Source of the DNA: Argopecten irradians
Lineage: Eukaryota > Mollusca > Bivalvia > Pectinida > Pectinidae
DNA length: 64,000 nucleotides
Assembly (NCBI RefSeq): GCF_041381155.1
Contig: NC_091147.1
Location: 13,331,030-13,395,029 of the forward strand
Reading direction: 5' to 3'
In this document: positions 39,838 through 50,688 of the stretch, piece by piece
How the letters are laid out: every line of letters starts with the position of its first letter
Position numbering within the stretch: the first letter of the stretch is position 1
Made by a program: the position numbers and the translations under genes
Notes under the pieces: model-generated
Databases searched by the model: none
What the model was told of the DNA's origin: nothing
Seen by the model: only the letters and a program-made list of their open reading frames with translations

Positions 39838-40135
39838 GTAGTTGGTTTGTTTAATGAATGGTTCATTTGTTGAATGGTTTGTTTGTTTTTTTGTTGAATG
39901 GTTTATATGTTGGTTTGTTTGTTTGTTGAATGGTTTTTTGTTGAATGGTTTATATGTTGGTTTGTTTGATTGTTGAATGGTGTGTTTGTTGAATGGTTTA
40001 TATGTTGGTTGGTTTGTTTGTTGAATGGTTTGTTCGTTGAATGGTTTGTTTGTTGAATGGTTTGTTTGTTGAATGGTTTGTTTGTTGGTTTGTTTGTTTA
40101 TTTGTTGATTGGTTGGTTGGTTGGTTTGTTAAATG
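39838..40135. repeat. TTTG-rich array (TGGTTTGTTTGTTGAA type)
   Basis: Irregular repeats of about 16 bp built from GTTTGTTTGTTGAATGG. On its right side the sequence continues into a diverged D1 retroposon (AACAACACATGTCATTTAAG, GGCCGGTCTCCGTTGTATCT), so the array is probably an expanded D1 tail. Confidence 0.8.
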
Positions 40136-40257
40136 GAGGTCACGTTAACAACACATGTCATTTAAGGCCGGTCTCCGTTGTATCTGAATGTCTGTATGTT
40201 GTGGGAGATTGTGATATGTTGTGTGGTGTCTGCAATATGGGTAACTCTTCCACATTT

Positions 40258-40440
40258 TATTCCGTCTTTGCACATAACAGAGTTAATTATCTCCCTTGAG
40301 GAATGGTTTGTAATTGATGTCATTATGTTGTGACGTCATTTTCTCTAAAATAATATGAAGATACGCATGCAAACACATGACGTCACAATCAATACCTACC
40401 CGCGAGGGCAGATAGCTTTGTAATAGGCAAATACGCAATA
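40258..40440. repeat. Palindromic MITE M3, copy 3
   Basis: The left arm TATTCCGTCTTTGCACATAA ... and right arm ACGTCACAATCAATACCTAC ... AGGCAAATACGCAATA are inverted. The loop region contains TGACGTCA-type CRE-like motifs. Confidence 0.8.
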
Positions 40441-40458
40441 CGTATGAAAGTATCACAG

Positions 40459-40508
40459 TTTTACCACGAGGACCACGAAACTCGATTTTTGCTACATACG
40501 TGTATTAG
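40459..40508 (+). CDS. Weak candidate for a terminal exon of the PAN/sushi gene
   Basis: TATCACAG/TT in phase 1 would add VLPRGPRNSIFATYVY and a TAG stop, with an AATAAA about 30 bp later. The acceptor has a poor pyrimidine tract and the peptide has no recognisable domain. Included only because the preceding donor demands another exon. Confidence 0.15.
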
Positions 40509-41142
40509 CTATTTTAAGAATGTCGTAAATATATTCAAATAAACAGAATAGTAGCATTCATTGTAATACTTTGAATACTTAAAAGCTTCTTTGGAAATAT
40601 TGTTTGGAAATATACGTCTTGCAGAAGACCTCAATTCAAGTTTTTTTCAATGTGTGCATTTTTATAGAATTAAATAATAGATTTTAAAAGATACAAATTG
40701 TAGAAATTGTGAGAATAATAAAAGGGACACTGTATTATATTATGTTATATTGAATAAATAAATTAAAAAAAAATATACATACATGTCAATTTGTAATTTG
40801 TATTGGTAATGCTATACATGTGTAAATAACGATTGGATGATATAATTATTTTTTATATATGATGGAAGAAGGCGTTGATATTTTCTTATAACTTGTGCCA
40901 ATTTCTTGTTAGTTATATGAACAACATAAAATATGTTTAAGTTATCTGAAGTGCAGCTCAGGTATCGAGCAAATCGAGGAAATTTCCTGGGAAGAAAGTG
41001 ATGCCATCAGCACAGGGACTTGTTTTCTGCATTAGGCGTTTTATTTGCTCAGATTCGTGTATATAGATTCCTATAATATAGGAGAATACTATGTTTTATC
41101 ACGTTATCAGTGATTGTTATACCCTATTGTACATTTCTATAT

Positions 41143-41335
41143 AGCACAGTCAAACCTGTCCGAGTGACCACCTCTGTTAAAAGACAGCCTAATTAATAAG
41201 ACCACTTTCGCAGTGCCCCAAAGGGTCAACTATATAAGTTTTCAACGCAATTTGTCCTATGTATAAAGACCACTTGGTTTAAAGACAATTTTATAATGGT
41301 CCCTTGGGTGGTCTTCATAGACAGATTTTACTCTA
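41143..41335. repeat. Small MITE with GACCAC repeats
   Basis: The inverted ends are imperfect (TATAGCACAGTCAAACCTGT and GACAGATTTTACTCTATA). The interior has AAGACCACTT-type repeats and GGTCTTCATAGACAG. It resembles a common invertebrate dispersed repeat; a second copy was not found in this window. Confidence 0.55.
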
Positions 41336-41504
41336 TATATGTATACCGTTGTAGCTTGTATATCGACACATCATTATGTAACAATATATACTCTTTTGCT
41401 TTGTATGGTATAACAATATCATTAATAATTTTTTAACATTGGGTATTTTCCCCCAATTAATTATTATTATTTTATTTTCATTAATCAATTTTAAAAAATT
41501 GCTC

Positions 41505-41863
41505 TTTAAAGATGCTCCACCGCCGGCAGAGCATATATGATATTCAACATTTGAACAATAATTGGTGCTAATCGTGTATATATATGTCTAACTACACAAA
41601 AAATAATATAAAATAATTTATTTTGCCTTTGGTGCATGTGCAATCAGTACTTCATTCCATATAGGATATAGTACCACAGAATGTTTTCGGGATGCAATTA
41701 ATTATTTTTCATATTTTTAGTAAAATTAGAAGCTCAAACTTTTCAATGCTGGTAATGGTAGTAAGTAAGTAACTTTTGTAACTGAAGAAAAATACCAAAT
41801 CGTTTGCTCTCCTGTTTTTGATAGTGAAAAAATACCATTTGTCAGCGGTGGAGCATCTTTAAA
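41505..41863 (-). repeat. MITE family M1, complete copy
   Basis: TTTAAAGATGCTCCACCGCC at the left and GTCAGCGGTGGAGCATCTTT at the right. The interior is in reverse orientation compared with 62471-62829. Confidence 0.87.
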
Positions 41864-42832
41864 TATATATTTTAACATTGTGCATTTTCCCACTAACAAT
41901 TGTGATTAAGATATGTTACCATTGTGCTTTTACACCATTAAACATGTTTAAATATTGTGTATCTTCATTGTCATTAATCATTATTAAAAATTGCGCTTTA
42001 AATATATATTTAACATGGTATATATTTCATCATTAATTATTGTTAAAATGTGCATTAAATATGTTAACATTGTGTCTTTTTATATCATTACTTATTGTTA
42101 AAAATTGTGCATTATTTATGTTTAAACATAAAGTATTTTCACACCATTAACCATTATTAGAAAATGTGCATTAAATTCATTAACATTGCCTATTTTTACA
42201 TAATTAATTATTGCTAAAAATTGTGCATTGAATAAGTGTTTATATGATTTCAATACGTTTTTAGATCAATAATTATTGTTAAAGACCAAATATACGTAAC
42301 TTTTCAGTTGGTTTTTACAAGAAAACTTCCACGTTATAAACATTTACAAGAAAAACTTCCACGTTCTCATAAAATGTTGCCTAAAGCCAGGTAAGTTGTT
42401 ACTGCGACCAACTGTGCAGTTTTGAATATATATATATATATATAATGTAGCCCACTATAAATACAAACCGAAACGATTTAAAGAAGTTCACGGGAAGTCT
42501 CTATTTCCAGAAAATATCACGTGATCTGATCGACTTCGCACGGGAACAACATGTTATCGGCCGTAGAAAATATGTAGGCCTATATTCAAAACGAATCGGT
42601 AATTGTCGGTTTTGCAATGGCGACTGTTTCAAAATGGCAGGTATGTTTACAAGAAATTCGACCGTTCGCTATCATAGGTTTATCTGGACGGAATAATGTC
42701 AGAATACACGTTGTTCATCTTTATTCTATGCCATTGGTACAATGTTCGATCATTGTATATATTTGTGATTACACAAAACTGCTTTTTCACATCATTGTAA
42801 TTAGTGTTAAAATTGCCCATTAAATATATTCA

Positions 42833-43213
42833 AAGGCCCACTACCTTTGCGAACAAAACGAATGTATCCTAAAACCAACAATAACGTGTGTTAATATCGA
42901 TAAACTAAGATGAGGCTACAATATAAAAGAAATGCAATTTTCCCTGCGTAATCTATGTTCACAGTGAAGATTCATTTCGTTGTTTTGCCATCTCAACTAT
43001 CGTGCAGTAATAAAGATGGCGACAGAGAACATATAATACGACCCGCGTTATGGAAATTAACATTGGATTTTTTTTTAATTAAAATGTTCAAATGACGATG
43101 ATAAGCGTAGAATTAACGTTAAATTAATCAATTTTGAAACAAAATTATCAGTCTCGTTTTACATATCTGTTTGAAAAACCATAAGTCGTTTTGGAAAGGT
43201 ATTAATGAAGGCT
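42833..43213. repeat. MITE family M2, second copy
   Basis: GCCCACTACCTTTGCGAAC at the left and CGTTTTGGAAAGGTATTAAT at the right are inverted. The interior contains TTCGTTGTTTTGCCATCTCA, also found reversed at 29340-29390. Confidence 0.65.
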
Positions 43214-44465
43214 TAATATTGTGTATTTTCACATCATTGACTAACGAATCAAGAAGAGCTTTTCATATGTTACATTTATTCACGTGACCAACATTTTGAG
43301 AATTACAATACATGTACTTACAAGGCATGTGTTTTAATTTTACATAAACAAACGAGAGCTCAAAATGGAATTAGGAAGTAATGCTGAGATGCTGCAAATG
43401 ATTATAAAAACACCAAACATGTTTGCATGTGGCATTGAAATATTTTCACAGCATACTTCGTCAAAACATATAGGTTTCAATAGATCTCTGAAGATAAAAA
43501 ATAGCATGTCAAAATTTTTACCCAGTTATGGCACATATAACTTTAATAATAGACATTCTAGATTTTTTTTAAAAATGCGGGAACTGTTAAAATAGTGAAG
43601 AACTATTTCAAAACTAAAAACATACTTTTAAGTTGTATGTGCCATAAATAGGCGAAAAAAGATAGTTTTTCAGTTTTTCTTAGTAATATATTGAAAACCA
43701 AATGTTTGATGAATTCAGTTGTAAAAATAATTCAAATGAACCGACAAACATGTATGTCGTCTTATAAAAATTTGCTTTCAACATAGAATATATTCACTAT
43801 AAAATTCTTTTGTTTTCTATGCTTTATATATATATATGTTAAGATGGAAACAACCCTGTAGAAATCACTTTACAATTACTTCTAACACAGTAAAAATGTG
43901 AAATAATGTTAAAGATCACACCTTGACTCCATGGTCTGACCGGTTGTACAAATCAGTACTGCCAAAAATCATTTTCAGCTCTTATTTGTACTTGTAAAAT
44001 TAAAGCCTATGTATACAAAGCATTATAGTTCTCAATATGTTGGTATTTTTTGGTGTTGAATAAAATATCAAAAGCTCTTCTTGATTCGTGAGTATGGAAA
44101 TTAAGAGACCTATAACTTTAATGTACGATTATTTTGATTTACAAAGTATGAGGGGATAATTTGAAAAAATAACAATAAACAAATACACAACGTTATTTTT
44201 CCCATTTCAAGTTATGTCAGGAGTTTTTAAATAACATACAGAAAACTTCAACCGATACCAAAGCTGGGTTGTAATTTATTCCTTTGCGAAAAAAACAATT
44301 GTGAAATATGTTTTTAATACCGAACTCTTTACTACTACTCACATATTGTAATGAAACATAATGTGTAACATTGTATTGTGAATTTATGTTTTTTAATGAC
44401 TAATGAGTTTGATCTTGACGATTTGCTTTTTTCTAAATGGTGTCTCGTATGCCTGTGTACATGTA

Positions 44466-44803
44466 TTTAAAGATTCTCCATCGCTGACAAATTGTGCTTT
44501 TTCTGTAAAAACAGGAGCAGACGAATAAGTATTTTACTTCAGTTACAAAAGTTACTTACTTTACATTATTGTCATCATTGAAAAGTTTGAGCTTCTAATT
44601 TTACTTCAAGATAAAAATGTCAAAAATAATAAATTGCTCCGAAATAATTCCATGTCACGATGTCGTATATGGAATGAAGTACTGATTGCGCATGCATCAG
44701 AAGCAAAACTGAATTATTATACTAAATTTTGTAAATTAGACGTTTTAACATGATTATTGTTCAAATGTATCATTTTATGCTCTGTCGGCGGTGGAGATCT
44801 TTG
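44466..44803 (+). repeat. MITE family M1, complete copy
   Basis: The left end TTTAAAGATTCTCCATCGCT and right end CTCTGTCGGCGGTGGAGATC are present, with the typical interior (TTACTTTACATTATTGTCAT). It is slightly diverged. Confidence 0.82.
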
Positions 44804-44837
44804 AGTATGGAGAACAAAACTATACACTTCCTTAATT

Positions 44838-46655
44838 TGAAGTAAGCATGACTGATTGGTTACTGAACTAAACATAACTGATTGATTACTGAACTGTAAG
44901 CATGACTGATTGGTTACTGAACTAAACATAACTGATTGATTACTGAACTAAGCATGACTGATTGGTTACTGAACTAAGCATGACTGATTGGTTACTGAAC
45001 TAAGCATGACTGATTGGTTACTGAACTAAACATAACTGATTGATTACTGAACTAAGCATGACTGATTGGTTACTGAACTAAACATAACTGATTGATTACT
45101 GAACTAAACATAACTGATTGGTTACTGAACTAAACATAACTGATTGATTACTGAACTAAGCATGACTGATTGGTTACTGAACTAAACATAACTGATTGAT
45201 TACTGAACTAAACATAACTGATTGGTTACTGAACTAAACATAACTGATTGGTTACTGAACTAAACATAACTGATTGGTAACTAAAACTAAAGCATGACTG
45301 ATTGGTTACTGAACTAAACATAACTGATTGATTACTGAACTGTAAGCATGACTGATTGGTTACTGAACTAAGCATGACTGATTGGTTACTGAACTAAGCA
45401 TGACTGATTGGTTACTGAACTAAACATAACTGATTGATTACTGAACTAAGCATGACTGATTGGTTACTGAACTGTAAGCATGACTGATTGGTTACTGAAC
45501 TAAACATAACTGATTGATTACTGAACTAAGCATGACTGATTGGTTACTGAACTAAGCATGACTGATTGGTTACTGAACTAAGCATGACTGATTGGTTACT
45601 GAACTAAACATAACTGATTGATTACTGAACTAAGCATGACTGATTGGTTACTGAACTAAGCATGACTGATTGGTTACTGAACTAAACATAACTGATTGAT
45701 TACTGAACTGTAAGCATGACTGATTGGTTACTGAACTAAGCATGACTGATTGGTTACTGAACTAAGCATGACTGATTGGTATCTGAACGGAGCATAACTG
45801 ATTGGTTACTGAACTAAACATAACTGATTGATTACTGAACTGTAAGCATGACTGATTGGTTACTGAACTAAGCATGACTGATTGGTTACTGAACTAAGCA
45901 TGACTGATTGGTATCTGAACGGAGCATAACTGATTGGTTACTGAACTAAGCATTACTGATTGATTACTGAACTAAGCATGAATGATTGATTACTGAACTA
46001 AGCATGAATGATTGGTAACTAAACTAAGCATGACTGATTTGTAACTGAACTAAGCATGACTGATTGACTAAGCATGACTGATTGGTAACTAAAACTAAGC
46101 ATGACTGATTGGTTACTGAACTAAGCATGACTGATTGGTTACTGAACTAAGCATGACTGATTGGTATCTGAACGGAGCATAACTGATTGGTTACTGAACT
46201 AAGCATTACTGATTGATTACTGAACTAAGCATGAATGATTGATTACTGAACTAAGCATAACTGATTGGTTACTGAACTAAGCATTACTGATTGGTTACTG
46301 AACTAAGCATTACTGATTGATTACTGAACTAAGCATGAATGATTGGTTACTGAACTAAGCATGACTGATTGGTTACTGAACTAAGCATAGCTGAATTAAA
46401 CATGGCTGATTGGTAACTGAACTAATCATAGCTGATTGGTTACTGAATTAAACATGGCTGATTGGTAACTGAACAAAGTATGACTGATTAGTTACTGAAC
46501 TAAGCATAGCTGAATTTGGTTACTGAACTAAGCATAGCTGATTGGTTACTGAATTAAACATGGCTGATTGGTAACTGAACAAAGTATGACTGATTAGTTA
46601 CTGAACTAAGCATGACTGTTTGGTTACTGAAATAAGCATGACTGATTGGTTACTG
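44838..46655. repeat. 26-bp satellite array, about 70 copies
   Basis: The unit TAAGCATGACTGATTGGTTA CTGAAC alternates with a variant TAAACATAACTGATTGATTA CTGAAC in recurring blocks. Units become diverged towards the right end (AGCATAGCTGAATTAAACAT). Confidence 0.95.
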
Positions 46656-47789
46656 GCCATATATTTAGCTAAAGTAGGAATATATCATCAAACAAATTAT
46701 GATTTGCATCCGCTAACCAGTTTCTTTAAATTGCTACCTGACATAATGTGCGGAATGGAATTCAGACTACTTTAGGTACAAACATAATTGGAAAATGGGA
46801 TATAATTTTGTGGTTTTGTTCATTCTGACTAAAATTTGAATCACTATATATTAGTAATAAACCCTTTTATAGATGTATCTCCCGTCACTTTGGGACCGAA
46901 TGAGGACACAATATAAGCACAAACACTTCCTTCAAAATCACCACTAGTCCCAAAGCACTTAATGGATTTTAATCAATCGTGGATAGAAACGTATATGGGG
47001 GCAGGGTAGAATTTGTATGAATAATTCTGCGGCCCATTGGCCATGATGCAAATTGGCCGAGGACCAATAAGAGAAGGCGATTTCTATCAACCGGAACTAG
47101 TCATAACATTCTCTGTGCATTTTGTTTTTACTATTTTAACTAAATTTGGTCAGAAACATCTTTGGTGGAAAGGTGAACAGATTTTTGTACAAATAGTGCT
47201 TCTAACCTCCAGATAGAAGGAGCAAGCAATTATGGAAAATGATGGTACAAAAAAAAGAAAATTCCATTGAATTGATCACGTTGAGTGAATGATAGACTAT
47301 GCTGCATCAAAGACTAGTATATGATAATAAGGTTCCAACAGCAGGAGTAATGAGTGGATTCCTGATGGTGTTAATAAAGAAACTGTTAAAAATTCGTCCT
47401 CTGTGTACATTTAGTGTTTTGTCAAATTCACTGCATTATCTTGGTAAGCTATACAGACCATCTTAATTTTAAACGTATCTATGATACTCCTGATAAAACA
47501 TGATCACATTGGGTTGGATGATAAGGCCAAAAATATATGTTTGTCTAAGGTTACATTGGGTAAAAAATAGGGTCGGTAGGTCGAGAGGATTTTTGTTTCA
47601 GTGTCTTTCACTCTAAAATAATGGCTGGAACCGGAGTCTGAGATCGAAATCCCGACTTTTAATTTCGTATTCGTAAACAAGAGAACCCAGAGGGATCTTG
47701 GCGCCCACCAAAGAATGATCTATATCTGACAAAGGAAAGATGGATCTTTTCTCTACTTTTTAAACTTTTTCAAACATACTACATATAAA
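46656..47789. other. Intergenic, no gene recognised
   Basis: No coding signal is seen. Near 47549 the sequence AAGGTTACATTGGGTAAAAA begins a repeat that has a counterpart at about 49505-49555 (GTCGGGTAACCTTAAA), so the array between may lie inside a larger element. Confidence 0.4.
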
Positions 47790-49400
47790 ATTTGAGACAG
47801 ATCGCTTCAGTACCTTTTGAGAAATAGCGGTAACAAACTTCAACTATCAAAATCCAAGATGACTCCTTGGCGGCCATCTTGTTGATCAATCGGTCCCAAA
47901 TCACAATATGCACAACTAGGGCCCTAGGGGATCGGAACCTACATGTGAAATTTGAGAAAGATCCATTCAATACTTTCTGAGAAATAGCGATAACAAACTT
48001 TGAATATAAAAATCCAAGATGGCTGCCTGGCAGCAATTTTGTTGACCGATCAGTCCCAAATCACAATATGCACAACTAGGGCCCTAGGGGAACCTACATA
48101 TGAATTTTGAGACAGATCCCTTCAGTACTTTCTGAGAAATAGCGATAACAAACTTTGAATAACAAAATCCAAGATGGCTGCCTGGCGGCCATCTTGTTGA
48201 CCGATCGGTCCCAAAATGCAATATGCACAACTAGGTCCCTAGGGGAACCTACATATGAAATTTGAGACAGATCCCTTCAGTACTATCTGAGAAATAGTCA
48301 TAACAAACTTTAACTATCAAAATCCAAGATGGCGGCCTGGTGGCCATCTTGTTCACCGATTGGTCCAAAAATGCAATATGCACAACAAGGGCCCTAGGGG
48401 AACCTACATCTTAAATTTGAGAAAGATCCCTTCAGCACTTTTTGAGAAATAGGGATATCAAACCTTAACTATCAAAATCCAAGATGGCCGCCTGGCGGCC
48501 ATCTTGTTTTTCCTATCAGCCTCAAAATCTGTATGGCACAAATAGGGACCAAGGGTAACCTCCATGTGAAGTTTGAACAAAATTCCTTCAGTAGTTCTCA
48601 AGAAATATCGATAACAAACTTCAACTGCCAAAATCAAAGATGGCTGCCTGGCGGCCATCTTGTTTTTCCGATCAGCCTCAAAATCTGTATGGCACAAATA
48701 GGGACCAAGGGTACCCTCCATGTGAAGTTTGAACAAAATCCCTTCAGTAGTTCTCAAGAAATATCAATAACAAACTTCAACTGCCAAAATCAAAGATGGC
48801 TGCCTGGCGGCCATCTTGTTTTTCCGATCAGCTTTAAAATCTGTATGGCACAACAAGGGACCAAGGGTAACCTTCATGTGAAGTTTGAACAAAATCTCTT
48901 CAGCAGTTCTCAAGAAATATTGATAACAAACTTCAACTGCCAAAATCAAAGATGGCTGCCTGGCGGCCATCTTGTTTTTCCGATCAGCCTCAAAATCTGT
49001 ATGGCACAACTAGGGACCAAGGGTAACCTTCATGTGAAGTTTGAACAAAATCCCTTCAGTAGTTCTCAAGAAATATCGATAACAAACTTCAACTGCCAAA
49101 ATCAAAGATGGCTGCCTGGCGGCCATCTTGTTTCTTGTTTTTCCGATCAGCCTCAAAATCTGTATGGCACAACTAGGGACCAAGGGTAACCTTCATGTGA
49201 AGTTTGAACAAAATCCCTTCAGTGGTTCTCAAGAAATATCGATAACAAACTTCAACTGCCAAAATCAAAGATGGCTGCCTGGCGGCCATCTTGTTTTTCC
49301 GATCAGCCTCAAAATCTGTATGGCACAAATATGGGCCAAGGGGACCCTCCATGTGAAGTTTGAACAAAATCACTGCAGCAGTTTTTAAGAAATAGTGATA
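47790..49400. repeat. 156-bp array with an AAGATGGC palindrome, about 10 copies
   Basis: Each unit has AAAATCCAAGATGGCTGCCT, GGCGGCCATCTTGTT, a TCCGATC-type segment, GGCACAACTAGGGACCAAGG and TTCAGTAGTTCTCAAGAAAT. The array is preceded at about 47690 by AGAGGGATCTTGGCGCCCAC. It ends in a short GGACGGACGACGGACGACAG run. Long open frames on both strands arise because 156 is a multiple of 3; they are not genes. Confidence 0.9.
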
Positions 49401-49499
49401 ACAAGCATTGTTTACGGACGGACGACGGACGACAGACCACGGACGCAGTGCGATTTGAACAGACCACGGACGCAGTGCGATTTGATGGTGGGCTAAAAA

Positions 49500-50329
49500 G
49501 TGGGAGAAAAATTAGGGTCGGGGGTAAAAAATTAGGGTTGGTCGGGTAACCTTAAATAGACTTATTATTTGTTTTGGCCTAATGAAGAACAGTAAATTGT
49601 ATTGTTGAGAACATCATTTTTAGTAAACATTCACACATTCACGCATGTTGAGATCAAACTATTTGAAGGAAAATATATAATCGTAAAATATTTATAAAGA
49701 CGAAAAAAACACTTGAAGATCAAGATTATGCTGGTATAACATCCCATTTTATTGAGATCTGTTTTGGTAAATTGAAACATTAAACCTTATTCTTTATCAT
49801 AGTGCACTATTCCCATGATCAACAAAACTAGGTAGGAACAAATAAATATTTCTACCATTGATTTAAATTACATCAAAGGCTTATTGTAAAGCATTAACCA
49901 ACCAAATGTCCTGAGCTATCATCTATTATATTCCCCTAAAATACCAGATGAAATGAAGCATATGAATTCCTGTAGATATTTTATACTTTGCCATCAATAA
50001 CATCACAGAGGGTTTGTATAACAAGCAACAATATCACATAATATCAATTTTAGTTTTATATATTGAAGCATAAGAAGAAATCAATTTGAATGTACAGTGT
50101 ATATAAATTCCTACAAATATAACTACACAATGGTTGTTTGAGCAATTCTTCTCTTTTGTTTAATGACATCACAGCCATATTGTAAAGCAATCACCGAATT
50201 TGAAAACACTCCATCATACAGTAAACCACGCAAAATCATGTATTATCTTACATAATGTACCAATCAAGTATAAGAAGAAATAGAAAAATATACATTCATA
50301 TGTCAGATATGAGTCTATGACTGCCAGCC
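49500..50329 (-). other. Region downstream of the Nek gene (probable 3' UTR and flank)
   Basis: No other gene is seen. On the minus strand an AATAAA (plus-strand TTTATT near 49749) could serve as the poly(A) signal of the Nek transcript, about 580 bp after the stop codon. Confidence 0.35.
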
Positions 50330-50688
50330 TTATGAATCAATGGTATTCTGTAATGTAAGGTACTGCACCACTAAAGGAAAGTACACTAATTCGTTATCGC
50401 TAAACTCCTGTTGAATGACACTGAAGTCCTTCTGATGTGTTAAACATCGGGATGTACACTCCACCAATTCTTTGGCCCTCTGTTGGCCAAAAACATCCAC
50501 CAGGTGGCAGTAGAGGGCACCACCGGCAGCAGATGGCGTTGACTGGGTGTCCAAGATGGCAGAGAACAACGTTTTTGCAATAAAAACAGCCACAGTCCTT
50601 TTTCCTGATGGGGGAAGCTTATCCAGTCGCACCTCTACAACAGATGACAATGCCATGAAGTTATTATTGTTCATCACCCCCAATAAAG
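50330..50688 (-). CDS. Nek terminal coding exon
   Basis: [60 protein letters not shown] and ending [15 protein letters not shown]. The C-terminal block looks folded (hydrophobic, few gaps) but was not matched to a named domain. Phase 1 with a modest acceptor (TTTAAAG/CT). Confidence 0.75.

Larger units (their letters stand above)
40560..44465. other. Gene-poor region with MITEs
   Basis: No exon is recognised. It holds a small MITE at 41143-41335 (ends TATAGCACAGTCAAACCTGT and GACAGATTTTACTCTATATA), M1 at 41505-41863, repeated TTAAATATGTTAACATTGTG-type AT-rich units at 41870-42250, and M2 at 42833-43213. Confidence 0.45.

Noticed and set aside
42617..42823. Plus-strand frame MATVSKWQVCLQEIRPF
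   Set aside because: No family resemblance, no splice partner, and no coding-like bias.
44717..44929. Minus-strand frame repeating SSVTNQSC
   Set aside because: Reading of the start of the 26-bp array.
48533..49388. Long open frames with a repeated peptide (NLHVKFEQN, NFNCQNQRWLPGGHL) on both strands
   Set aside because: They follow the 156-bp array, whose unit is a multiple of three; both strands are open and no family resembles the peptide.
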